Assembly (NCBI GenBank): GCA_023614405.1
Contig: CM042689.1
Span: 274,977,533-275,041,532, forward strand
DNA: 64,000 nt
Reading direction: 5' to 3'
Origin: Avena insularis
Taxonomy: Eukaryota; Streptophyta; Magnoliopsida; Poales; Poaceae
Below, in pieces: positions 12,157 through 23,879 of this stretch. The translations under genes and the position numbers were made by a program. The first letter of the stretch is position 1. Each line of letters opens with the position of its first letter. The notes under the pieces are model-generated. The model worked only from the letters and a program-made list of their open reading frames with translations. It was not told where the DNA came from and did not search any database.

Positions 12157-15100
12157 TGTAACATCCCAAAATCATGATTTGAAAAGTTTGCATATCATTC
12201 ATGCATTCATAACATTTGGTCATTTCAAACAAGATTTCAAAATAAGAAACCATGTAATGCCTATTATTTTATGTAAGAAAGGCAATGGTTTTATTTTACT
12301 CTCAAAGTATGAGAATGCTTTGGTTTGATCAGAAATATTTTAAGGTGGAATGCAAAGCTTGTACGAAATTTTCAAAGCTAAAACCCTAAGCAAAACCATA
12401 TGTAAACCCCTCTTTTTTATATTATATAAGAGGCATGGTTTTAATTTTTAAAATTAAAAGGACAAAAGTGTTTTTGAGTGTAAGAATGTGTTTGACATAC
12501 TTTTGGACACTAGAAACACAGTACAAAAGTCTAGAGATAATTTGAAATCAAACAGATTTGAATTAGCCATTCAAATTCATTCTAGAAAATCAAAACAGAA
12601 AAGAAAAAGAGAAAAAGGAAAAAAAAACGGGCGCCACCTATCTAGCCCATCCCACCCCGCGGCCCAACTAACAGCCCACCTAGCCCACCCAGGAAACCCA
12701 CTCCCCCCTCTGTTTCTCATTGCAAACGCGCGCACCCACCCATTGACTGGTGGACCCCTCTGCCACGTCAACATTGTCTTCAATCACGCGCCGCAGACCC
12801 GCTCGCCGCTGTCGTTTCCCCCTTTGAATCCGTGATTCCGAGTAAATGAGAGAGTGATGCTTGTCCCTGAGCCTGCTGCTTAATCCCCTTCCTCCCCCGC
12901 ATCTTTCCCCTCACTCGCCACTGTCTAAGCGCCACCAGGCTGCCCACACTAGAGCTCACACCACCGCGGCACCACACGTCTCCGGCGACCAATCCCGGTG
13001 AGCCTCGACCCCTTCTTGCTCTCTAGTTTGCTTTACCGCAACCCCTGTCCTTGTAAACATCCACTGATGTCCTCCAAATGTTTGTCGGTGCCCTGTAGGT
13101 TCGCCTTCGTCGACGCCCGCGAACCACCGACGCCAGGAGTAACTCCAGTGTGGAATACCCGCCGAACCCGAGCGCCCCGCCCTAACCCGTGACCTCCACT
13201 GCAACCGCGCTGTCGCCCGAACTCGGTAATTCCCTACGCCCTTCCCCTTACCCCTTAGCATCACCGGAGCATCGCCGACAGAGCCGTCGCCACCGCTCTG
13301 GCCATTCGGGCGCCGCCCATTCGTGGTCAGAGTGACCAGATCCGTTGGTTCCAGATGACACGGCTAGGATTAGATCAAACGCGAAGGGGTACGGATAGAT
13401 CAGAGCCTCTAGATTTCATTTAGATCTAATGGTGCAGAAGCGTGATCCAGCGCGAACCAGTACGCGCCTATCAGACGCTGCCGCATGTCCCTGTTTTTGT
13501 TTTAAATCTGAAACTTTGATCTTTTAGTTATTCAAAATTGTAAATTCAATAAATTTTGTTTTGTTTATCCAAAAAATGCAAATAATATATCAATGGATTC
13601 ACAAAAATAAATCCTACAAATCTATGGGCTTAGTTTTGTACCTTGCTTCTGTAAAAATGGAAATTTATGCAGAGATATTTGTAGGCTTATTTTGGGGATA
13701 AAAATTATTTAGAAAATGTTTTAAAGACTAATTTGAGTCTATTTAGTCTAGAAAAGTTTAGTTTTGTGTTTAGTACTGTTTACTTGTCTTGTTTGGTTTA
13801 AGAAAAATCTTCACATGGCATTTGCATGCATTCATATATTTTTGCTTGAATAATTTGAATGTAAATTTGGTGCTATCATTTTATGTGTAGATTTTGGTGC
13901 TAGTGGTGATTGTGATTGTGAGGATTGTTGCTACTCCCCAAACTACTAAGGCAAGTGGTGCTTCATGTATTTGTCCCATTATTTTATTATGCACTAGTGA
14001 TATTTTGTATAGGGCTTGCGTGAGATTTTGCTAGGTATCTATATGCTATGCTATGGGAAATCGTAGTAGTTGTAGTCTTGGTAGAATTTACTCTAAGTTA
14101 AGATACTTGTTATATTGCCATGCTTAGCCTAGCTAGTAGCAAACAAGGGTGGATTATATACATGCTATGGAAAATTTTGCTAAGTCTTTGACTTGTGTTT
14201 TTGCTTAATAAAAAAACTAAGTGAATGAATCACCTGGGTGGAATGGTATGTTTGGGTTATGTTGAGTGGTTACACAAGGCCCATATCTATGGTCTACCTT
14301 GTGTATCACACTTGTGGAAATCCACCCAAGAACAAAGGGATTTGAGATACTTAGTGTTTAGAAGCTTCTAGTGCAACCACATGGCATATGGGCTCTGCCT
14401 TGATCATATAGGTTGTAATAACTTAGCCAGATGGATAGTTGGTGGTAGGGTGATAGGTTGGAGTGCGTCCATTTGGTCTAAGGGAATGCTTCTGAAAGGT
14501 CTCGTCTTGATGCATGTCGAGTCTTGTGGGGAAGTGCACCACCTCTCGAGAAGGAAAAATCTAAGTACTTAGCCGTGTCCCCGGCAATGGACAATTGAGC
14601 ATCAAGACACTGAAGCTATCAAGGATCTCCTCATCCCAATTTCTAAGTTAAAAACTTGTGGTTGAACAAGGGTAAAGGTTCACCAATGTCTATTGGTGGT
14701 TCCTTGAGAATTTTTATCAAACAAAAACTTAGTGTTTTCAACTGATAGGCAAAACCTATTTTGAGCAAAGCAAGCCTAAGCTACACTTAGCCAAATTCAT
14801 ATAGAAGCTAGAAACTATTATTATACTAAGGTATCACTTGCCAATACTATTCCAACGTATTGACCAACTGTGGCTGTAACTTGTGATGTTTCAGGTTACT
14901 CTGATGAGGATTAGGGTTATGGGTCTACACTCAACATGTTTGCCTGTGGCACATGAAGATGAAGACTTTACTTTATTTTGTTAAGTTGAACTCTTGTACT
15001 AGCCTATGGCTATGGAGTTGTAGAAGACTATGTTATCTCTGGAATGATGATGTAATAAAAGACATTTGTATCTATGTACTTCATCTTAAACTATGGATGC

Positions 15101-15169
15101 TAGCATTTGATCCAGGGACTAGCATTGCAATCACAGGGACCTTTACCTTTATAAAGGTGGGCTATTTCA
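12157..15169 (+). mobile_element. Solo LTR C, 3.0 kb, TSD CTATC
   Basis: Starts TGTAACATCCCAAAATCATG and ends GGGCTATTTCA. It is flanked by perfect 5-base target duplications CTATC at 12152-12156 and 15170-15174. It shares a central block with D, E and G (ACTTAGCCGTGTCCCCGG at about 14568 and CACATGGCATATGGGCTCTG at about 14379) but differs at its 3' end and is shorter. The GC-rich region 12640-13480 corresponds to the promoter/leader part; ORFs in it are LTR sequence. It has no internal region or primer site, so it is a solo LTR. Confidence 0.88.
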
Positions 15170-15268
15170 CTATCAATGCTTTACAATATTTTGATTAAAA
15201 TCGTGATAGCATGTCACATCAAAAATTATTCTTTTTATCACTTACCTACTCAAGGACGAGTAGGAGTT

Positions 15269-15283
15269 AAGCTTGGGGATGCT
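15269..15283 (+). other. Polypurine tract of element Y
   Basis: AAGCTTGGGGATGCT lies directly before the TGATACATC start of the 3' LTR, the expected place for the plus-strand primer. Confidence 0.85.
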
Positions 15284-15559
15284 TGATACATCATAAACGT
15301 ATCTATAATTTTTGATGCTCCATGCTTGTTTTGTATCAACTTTCTTATGTTTTGCTTATAGTTTGAGGCATTTTTATACATTTTCTGGATCTAACCTATT
15401 GACAAGATGCCGCAGTGCCAGTAGCCTGTTTTCTGTTGTTTTGGGTTTCACAAAAGTTAGTAAATAAATATTCTCGGAATTGGATGGAACAAAAGCCAAA
15501 GTCAATATTTTACCCGACACGACACGGAGACCGAAGGGGAGACGAAGAGGAGCCATGAG

Positions 15560-18500
15560 TGTCACATCCCAAAATTTTGCAAATTTTGAAATGTGAAAAA
15601 TAAACAAACAAAAGAAACAAATGTTGAAATTTAGGGGGAAAAGAAACTTTTTGTTTCTAAATGGAAACATCAAAACCTTACTTGAACAAATTTTGAATGC
15701 GAAAGTTACAAACAAATCAAATGCATTCATGCATGGAATGTATCTTGAATTTTAGCACTTAGAAAATTTAAACCAAAAACCTAAACCCTAATGAGAGAAA
15801 TCATCATCAAGATCACTCCAAGACTATGGCTTTGTTCCATATAATTTTTTTGCAACAAACATTCCTAAATGACCAATAATGGTAAACCACAAAATTACAA
15901 AACCATGGGAATTGATTTCACTCCATTTGTAGCCATGGATAAAAACTTATGATTTTTATAAAATAAAAGAACGTATTCCAAGACTAATAAATCTCATAGC
16001 TGAAATCCATACCAAATTTTAAACAAAGTAATCCTAAAAGGATTTAAAAAGATAAATAATTATTATATAAAATTATATAAATTGGAATCACTATTTTTGG
16101 AGCTATAAAAAAAGATATGAATTTTATAAGACAAATAAATAAATAAGAATTATTGCAAATACAATTTAAACCAGTGCTAAAATCCATAAGCAAATGGAAT
16201 AAAAGTTTATTAAACGATATAAAAGGATAAAAGTTTATTTAAATAAAATTTTATGGGCTTATGAACCATATGCAAATTTTATTTAAATAAATACCAATAT
16301 ACATCACTCAATTTTAAATGAATATTAATTGATAAAAATATTTGAATTGAACTAAACAATACACTAATATTTTGGTATAAAACCTACTGAAAAAGATTGG
16401 TGAAGATTTGAATTCAAATTAAGGTTTAAATAAAATGATTTTTTTAAAAACAGAAAATAAAAACAAAAAAAGACTAAAAAGAAAAAAAGGGAACCCAACT
16501 AGTCAGCCCAAATTACTTAACACCCTAGGGTCGACAAGAAATTTCACCCGCCACTCTCTCCTCTCGCTTTTTCTTACCGCGCAGAACCCCGACCCCTCAC
16601 TGACCAGCCGGCCCCACAGCCATGTCAACCTCGTCGTCTCTCGCATGTGGAAGACGCCCCCTCTCTCTGTCGTTTCCTCGATTGAATTCGCTTAAATTCC
16701 CGTTTATTCGCGGCGTAATTCCTGTCCGTTTCCCCTCAAGCCCCACACTCTGAGAGCCCCCAAGCTTCTCGGAAACGAGCTCGCGCCACCGCAGCACCGA
16801 CGAACTCCGGCAAGAATTCCGGTGAACCCTGACCTTCCCTTGCCCTCTGGTTCACACGGCAAGAATTCCGGCATGCATTAATGCTCTTTGTTTGTCTGTG
16901 GGCGCTCTGTAGGATCGCCTCCGTCATCACCTGCAAGCCATCGATGATGAGCACAACTCCGGCGATGAAATTCGGTAAACACCGTGTGCCCCTTGACCTC
17001 CAGCGTGCACTGCCACGTCCGTCATATTCATGCGCACGCACTGACCCTCTCCATTTGTTTGCTTGTGGCCTAGACGCTCGACCCTATCTTCGTCTGCAAC
17101 CACCGACGTCCGACGCAGCTCCGACGAGGAATCACCGACGAGCCCGTGCGCCCCTGCCCCTTCTACGACCTCCCCTGCAACCGCCTTGTCCCCGTGACCA
17201 CGGTAACCTCCTCACATCCTCCCCTTACCCCTCTAAACCGCCGGTACGCCGCCACCAGGCGCATCTCCGACGCGCGTCGCCAGCAGCGCCGCCCATCCCT
17301 AGCTAGCACGCTCAGATCAATTGGATCTGCATCGTAGGGCCTAGATTAGATTTAGAAGCGAAACACTAAGGGATGATCTGACCCGGAGAATTCCACTTAG
17401 ATCTAACGGGCAGTTATGTGATCCCAGTTAAGCGTGTATCGACTAATCGAGATGCCACATGAAGCGTAGCTCTGTTTTAGATTTAAAATCCAGATTTTGT
17501 CTATTAGATGATTTAACTTGTAAAATTCATAACTTTTGATCTGTAATTCCAAAAATTACAAATTAGGTGTCTATGGATTCATAAAAATGTGTACTTTGCA
17601 TATATGTTCTTACTTTGGCCATTTTATTCTAAAAATGTGTACTTTGCATAGACTTGTTTAGGGCTATTTTGAGTATAAAAATTGTTCTGAAAATTATTTT
17701 TGACTGAAACCTTTTACAAATGGTTTTGTTTTGAACCCTCTGACCATAAAAACTAACATTTGAAATTAAAAATAGTTTTTGTTGACACTAGAAATTATTA
17801 TTTTGAATAAAAGCTTTTCTAACCAAAGAGAAATGATTTAAATGACTTATTTTCACTAACTTGGTTTCAAATGAAATTCAACTTTTATAAAAGACCAGTA
17901 GGTGTTTTGAAATGTTTAGAACCTTGTTAGTAACAAATTTTTCAATAAAATAACCTTTTTCATGCTTGCATGCATTTCTTTGCTTTCTTGTTTTGTTTTG
18001 TTATTTTGTGTGGTAATCTTAAGTGTGTGCTTTGCTTGATTGTCATGTAGTGAACCTTGAGGAGTGTGACATTTGCAAGATCAAGAAGAGTACCTAGATT
18101 TTCTACTAAAAAGTAAAGTGATACTTTGGTCATCAAAAGTCCTATGTTTTCAATATTGCATTAGAGTTATTTTTGTAGTATGCATGATAGGACTATTTTA
18201 AAATATTTCTATGCTATGCAAATCCTATAGTATCTACCTTGGTAGTATTTCCTAAAGATATGAGACATGGTAAGTTTAGAATGCTTAGTATAGCTATATA
18301 TATTTGTGGGTGGAAATCATGATATGATGTCTTCTGAAAATATAAATATTGTTTTGGACTAATGAAAACAGCTGATGTTAATGAAACACATGGGTGGATA
18401 TGGACTTGTATGGATGGATTTTTGTTGAGTGGTTACTCAGGGCCCATTTCTATGGTTTACCCTGGTGTATCTCACTTGTGGATGGCCACCCAGGAACAAA

Positions 18501-19365
18501 GAGATTGGAGACATTCTTGTCGCGAAAGCTTCCAGTGCAGCCACATGGCATATGGGCTCTGCCTTGACCAACTAAGTTGCAAGAACTCAGCCAGATGGAC
18601 AAAAGGTGGTAGTGATGATAGGATGGAACACGTCCATGGTGGTTTGAGGGACTGCTTCTGAAAATTCTCATCTCGATGCATGTCGAGTCTTGTGGGGAAA
18701 GTGCACCACCTCTCGAGAGGGTAAAAACTAAGTACTTAGACGTGTCCCCGGTTATGGACAATTTTGAGCATCAAGACAGTGAAGCAGTTCAAGAATCTCA
18801 TCATTCTAATTTATCTAAGTTAAAACTTGTTGGGTGAACAAGGGTAGCACCTGGTGTGTATCCAGTGTGCCATGTTTGATGAAGTGGTTTGAAAAAGAGA
18901 AAAACTATTTTACGAAGGATAGGGCAAAGTTATTTTATGCAAAGGCCAGCCAAAACTCCACTTGGCCATATATTCATGTAGATGTTAGATTCTCCATATC
19001 AATATGATATCACTTGCCAATACAATTCAAATGTATTGACTCTTGTGGCCGTAACTTATCATGTTGCAGGTTTTTTGATGTTAGTGAAGTTGTTGAGTAG
19101 GGATTACAAGTCTACAACCAACATGTTTGCCTGTGGCATATGAAGATGAAGGACTCCATGCTTTATAGTTATATCTGCTGCTCTGTAATAAGATAGCCGT
19201 ATGAGCTTTGTAAGTTGTAATGAACTATTTTATTCCTAGTTATGAGTTGTAATATGACCTTTATTTCTTGATATTACATCTTAAACTATGGGTGCTAGCT
19301 ATTCAATCCAGGGACTAGCACTGTAAACACAGGAACTTGTACCTTATTGGGTTTAGGCCTCTACA
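15560..19365 (+). mobile_element. Solo LTR D, 3.8 kb, TSD ATGAG/ACGAG
   Basis: Starts TGTCACATCCCAAAATTTTG and ends GGCCTCTACA. Flanking 5-mers are ATGAG (15555-15559) and ACGAG (19366-19370); the one difference is C to T at a CpG, as expected from cytosine deamination. It interrupts the Y 3' LTR 276 bases after its start. Same family as A and E. The GC-rich region 16490-17340 is the promoter/leader part. A block at 18450-18761 is open on the minus strand and is discussed in the findings. There is no internal region. Confidence 0.88.
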
Positions 19366-19457
19366 ACGAGGCAGCCACACCATACGGTGGCGTGGCTAGG
19401 TGCGCGCCACCAGGTGGTGTGGGCCCCTCGGACGTCCACTGACCTTGAGCTTCCGCC

Positions 19458-19466
19458 TATATAAAG
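19458..19466 (+). promoter_or_regulatory. TATA box of the Y LTR
   Basis: TATATAAAG in a GC-rich setting, followed 30-40 bases later by the likely transcript start. This position is usual for the U3/R border in Athila-type LTRs. Solo LTR D now separates it from the first 276 bases of U3. Confidence 0.6.
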
Positions 19467-20457
19467 CCCACGACGCAAAAGCCCTAAATCATCCAGCCTC
19501 AATCCACAAAAAGTTCCATGGCGCAGCCGCCACCGAAGTGGAGATTCGGGGGACAAAAGTCTCTGTTCCCGCACCCTGCCGAGACGAGGAATTGCCCCTG
19601 GAGCCTTCTCCATCGACTCCACCGCCATCTCCATCGCCGTTGCTGACTCCCATGATGACGAGGGAGTAGTTCTCCCACGAGGCTAAGGGCTCTACCGGTA
19701 GCTATGTGTTCATCTCTCTCTCTCTATGCGTGATCTTTATGTGATCATGAGCTTTGTAATCTAGTTGAATAAGTAGATCTACTCTGCTACTAAAGTGATT
19801 TAATTATTGTAATATCCGATTATCCCCACGTGTGTGAAGTTGACAGTGTGCATACCGTGTGGCACTTAGGCTAAAGATTACAGAAATACTTATCATGAAT
19901 TATAATTTGACTTGGATGTATCTTTGAGTTTGTGGTGTTTGTTGGAACCATCTAGCGCTCGAGGTGACAATGGGGTTATCTAGATGGGGAATGCGAACTT
20001 TGAGGTGTGCTGTTATAGCCCTACATCGTCCAACCGAAGAGTAGTTCAAAGTAGCATTATGAAGAGAAGATATTTATATGAGATTGTCCACTAGTGAAAG
20101 TATGATCCCTAAGCCTTGTTTCTAAGCATTGAAACACCGTTTACAATTAGTCCTATTACATGTTTGCTTGATGCCATTTTTATTTCAGATTGCAATTACC
20201 ACTTATAATCATCCATATCACTTGTATTTCACTATCTCTTCGCCGAACTAGTGCACCTATACACCTGACAAGTGTATTTGGTGTGTTGGGGACATATTGA
20301 TTGTAGGGTTGCTTGAGAGGGATATCTTTGACCTCTTCCTCCCTGAGTTCGATAAACCTTGGGTGATCCACTTAAGGGAAACTTGCTGCTGTTCTACAAA
20401 TCTCTACACTAGGAGGCCCAACGCTGTCTACAAGAATAGAAGCATGCATAGATCTCA

Positions 20458-21585
20458 ATGATCTGGTTTCCATGATCATACTATTGAGGTCATGGAATGA
20501 CATACCCCTACCGGTCGGTTTCCGCCATCGGGGTAGACTATGACACGTAAATCCAGAAGCGGTGATCAAAGAACAAAAGAGTTTGATCGATTCGTGACAA
20601 TAACCGGAATCCATGTTCGGAATGTAGATGAGATCTAATTTTCGGAAAAATCATGCCTTAGATGCCGTAGCGCCTTAGATGTTGTTGCGAGTTTCACAAC
20701 GCTGGTAGATATCGTATCTATGCATAACTTGTTTTTGCAGGAAGTTGTGAATGGTAGGGCTTATGTGTAGATGATATGTGTAATCCATACGTGATCTGCG
20801 AATCATGGTTTTGTCTGCCGGTTGGAGCCTAGGTGCTATCGTTTTATTGTATAACAACCTGCATGTTGGATTCTCTATGTAATGTACTTTACTAAGCTAG
20901 TGTAGATGTTTGGAGAACCCGGATGGCATGCAAGTCAATGTACAAGTCGGCCACATGGAGTAATATGGCAAGTGACAAGAGTTGGCATGAGTCGGATTAT
21001 AGGCTTTATGGAGATCGAGATCGCCATGAAGAGAGCCATACCATTTCACATTGTAATTGCTTTATTTTTTGTTATTGATATGTCTCTAGTTTTACCTCTA
21101 TTAGATAGTCGGTAAAATTTAATCCCTCAAAGAAGGTTTAGTCGGTTTTCCTGCCAGTGTTTGCACCATCACAAGTCGGACATTTTTGGTAGTGGGCTCA
21201 TAAAATTGGTGTGCTGCCAATTCTTTCTGACTAGGTGGGTTCGAGTCAGACTCTTACAGCAGAAACACTCGGTAAGCTAGACGGGTCTATCACAACGGTT
21301 GTGGGACTCGGGAAAAGTTGGATGGGAGTCGGGGCATGTGATGCCACCCAACCAACAAGAGTCGTATGAGATGCGATTGACAAGGAGTTATCTATCTAGA
21401 TCACTTGGCCGCTAGCGGTGATGATAAAACTCACTAGACAACTTGCTTATTTAGAATCCTAAATCACTAAGTAACCATCGAAGGGGTGTTGGTTATAGTG
21501 GGAGCATAAGTATTAAAATATTTAATATGCTTGCTCTTTTATGGATACATGTCTTAAGTGTTTTGCATAATTTCTGTTGTAGATC
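20458..21585. other. Unassigned segment, probably leader or lost 5' end of the copia element
   Basis: No supported gene. The repeated text GAGTCGG and CAAGTCGG resembles the style of the copia element that follows, but I see no copy of its LTR start (TGTTGGGAATATT) and no clear primer site. A weak candidate is TTGGTTATAGTGGGAGC near 21490. The 5' LTR is deleted or too diverged to recognise. ORFs here are short and without domains. Confidence 0.4.
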
Positions 21586-22427
21586 ATGGCACCAAGTAGC
21601 AGTAACCCTTAGATATCCGGTTTTGCATTAAGAACCATTCTTGAGAAAGATAAGTTGAATGACACTAATTTTCCAACCGGTATCGAAATCTTTGAATTGT
21701 TCTCAAAGAAGAAAAGAAGGACCATGTCCTAGACAACCCACTTCCAGATGAGCCGAAGGAGAATGCGATTGTCGCTGCCACCAATGCATACCATAGTACC
21801 AAGTATGAGTCCACATAAATTAGCTATCTTATGCTTGCTCACATGGAACCGGACAGGCACCAGCAGTTTGAGAATGTTGAGGCCTATGATATGATCGAAA
21901 GCCTCAAAAGTATGTTCCAGGCTCAGGCAAATACCGAGAGGTATCAAATCTCTCAGGGTTTGCTGAGTTGCAAGCTTAAGGATGGTGATCCACTGAGTCC
22001 GCATGTGATCAAGATGGTTGGTTACGTGCAGTCTTTGGAAAGGCTTGGCTACCCCAATAGCGAAGAGTTCGCTATGGACATAATTCTGAACTTTCTTCCT
22101 AGTGTGTATGGTCAGTTCATATCAAACTACCACATGCATAGTATGGATAAGAAGCTCACTGAATTATATGGGATGCTCAAGCAGGCAGAGGCGGATCTCA
22201 AGAAGGGTGCAAGTTAAATGTTGATGGTGCAGAATAAGGCTAAGTTCAAGAAAAGTTCTTGGACTAAGAAGAAGTCTAAGTCCGGAGGCAAGCAAGCTCA
22301 AGACCCGGCCCCAAGCGCTTCCTTAGGGACTAAGCCATCTCCATCAGCCGAATCCACTTGCTTCTATTGCAAGGCGGATGGCCACTGAAAGAGGAATTGC
22401 AGCAAGTACTTGGCTGACAAAGCCAAG
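21586..22427 (+). pseudogene. Copia gag (broken)
   Basis: Starts at the ATG at 21586 with MAPSSSNP, then a stop, then the conserved start of copia gag (RTILEKDKLNDTNFP). A frameshift follows near 21680, and the main open part is 21831-22217 (UBN2-type gag domain, 128 codons). After a stop at 22215-22217 comes a Lys/Ser-rich linker and a zinc knuckle at about 22350-22395 of the form CX2CX4HX4C. The residue after the histidine, normally Trp, is a TGA stop. Gag normally packages the RNA in virus-like particles; this copy cannot give a full protein. Confidence 0.8.
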
Positions 22428-22429
22428 AG

Positions 22430-23800
22430 CGGAGGTGTGACTTCCAGCTCGGGTATTCTTGTTTGCAATGTTATAGACATTTATCTTGGTGATGCACCTA
22501 ATATTTCTTGAGTATATTATATCGGATCAGTTATTCACATCTGCAACTCGTTCCAGGGACTGGTAAGAACTAGGAACGTAGCAAGAGGCGAGGTTGACAT
22601 TCGAGTCGACAACAAGGCGAGAGTTGCTGTGTTGTAAGTCGGCAAGATACAACTTAATTTACCTTCCAGATTCTTAATGGTCCCGGATAATTGTTATTAT
22701 GTTCCAGTGCTTAGTCGCAACATTATTTTTGCCTCATGTTTGATGAGACAAGGTTATGAGTCAAATATTAAGAATAATGTTTGTTCTTCATATTTGAATG
22801 ATATGTTTCACGGCTTTGCAGCCGCCCAGGACAGATTATTTATTTTGAATCTTGATGGTGAGTCAGTCTATAACATAAATGTTAAAAGATTGAAACCAAA
22901 TGATCTGAACATGACTTACTTTTGGCACTGTCGGCTTGTACATATAAGTTGGAAAACGCATGAAGAAGCTCCATGATGATGGACTCCTATCTTCGTTCGA
23001 CTTGGAGTCGTTTGAGACATGCGAATCTTGCCTACTCGGCAAAATGACCAAGACACCTTTTGCAAAGAGTTGTGAAAGGGCGTCCGACTTGTTGGGACTA
23101 GTACATAGTGATGTATGTGGTCCAATGAGCACGACAGCCAGGGGTGGTTATGAGTACTTCATTACCTTCGCTAATGATTTGAGTCGGTATGGATATATCT
23201 ACTTGATGAAACATAAGTCAGAAGCCTTTGAAAAGTTCAAAGAATTCTAGAATGAAGTACAGAATCAATTCAGCAAGAAAATAAAGTTCTTCGGTCAGAC
23301 CGAGGGGCGAGTACATGAGCCATGAGTTTGATGACCATCTGAAAAGTTGCGGAATAGTTCCTTAACTCACTCCGCCATGAACTCCACGGTGTCTCGGAAC
23401 GGCGGAATTGGACCTTGTTGGACATGGTACGATCAATGGTGAGTCAGACAGATCTACCTTTATCATTTTGGGGTTATTGTCTAGAAACTACAGCATCCAC
23501 ACTAAATAGAGTACCATCAAAGTCGGTAGAGAAGACACATCATGAGATGTGGACTGTCAAGAAGCTAAGTTTGTTTTTCTTAAGATTTGGGGTTGTGAAG
23601 CATTTGTCAAGTGACTTCAATCGGACAAGCTCATGGCCAAGTCGTATAAGTGTATTTTCGTGGGGTATCCAAGGGAAACCTAGGGTTACTACTTCTACAA
23701 CCGAGAAGAGGGAAAAGTATTTGTCACTTGGAACGGTGTATTCCTTGAGAAAGAGCTTCTCAGTCGGGGAGTCAGTGGGAGAATAGTGCAGCTCGAAGAA
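22430..23800 (+). pseudogene. Copia protease and integrase (broken)
   Basis: The protease region around 22512-22560 keeps the context GSVIHICNSFQGL, but the catalytic Asp-Thr-Gly is YIG (22518-22526). The zinc-binding HHCC part of integrase follows at about 22920-23050 (WHCRLVHIS ... CESCLLGKM), with a frameshift near 22960. The catalytic core begins with LVHSDVCGPM and is open to the stop at 23248-23250. The second catalytic Asp region near 23300 (SDRG) is out of frame, with a base apparently missing in the run of G. Later fragments at 23415-23786 still match the end of integrase. Confidence 0.8.
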
Positions 23801-23879
23801 ATTCGAGAGGAACCGGCTAGTAGCATGTCGGAAAAAGCCTTAGAGGTTGAGCCCGTCATGGTAGCTAAGCCGTCAACTA

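Larger units (their letters stand above)
8249..20457 (+). mobile_element. Athila-type Ty3-gypsy element Y, 3' half
   Basis: Contains an internal ORF (8395-9372), a long non-coding 3' region, a polypurine tract (15269-15283) and a 3' LTR (15284-20457 with an insertion). Long LTR A is inserted at its left, so gag and pol are either outside the window or absent. Solo LTR C (12157-15169) and solo LTR D (15560-19365) interrupt it. The 3' region is homologous, in reverse complement, to 51058-52904 of element V (compare 11440-11640 with 51660-51890), so both belong to one superfamily (Sabrina/WHAM-like). Confidence 0.8.
15284..20457 (+). repeat. 3' LTR of element Y, split by solo LTR D
   Basis: Two parts, 15284-15559 and 19371-20457, give an LTR of about 1.36 kb. 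It starts TGATACATCATAAACGTATC and ends near AGATCTCA. The second part carries a TATA box (19458-19466), a 5' leader with a short ORF (19400-19669, not supported as a gene), and the typical late U5 text around CTCCCTGAGTTCGATAAACC. The right end (about 20457) is placed by comparison with related LTRs and is uncertain by about 20 bases. Confidence 0.75.

Noticed and set aside
19400..19669. ORF of 89 codons after the TATA box of the Y LTR
   Set aside because: It is the transcribed leader of the LTR; the proline-rich text comes from CCA/CCG-rich sequence and no domain is seen.
8249..20457. Calling Y a full autonomous element
   Set aside because: No gag, protease, reverse transcriptase or integrase text is seen in the window for Y; only its 3' half is present.
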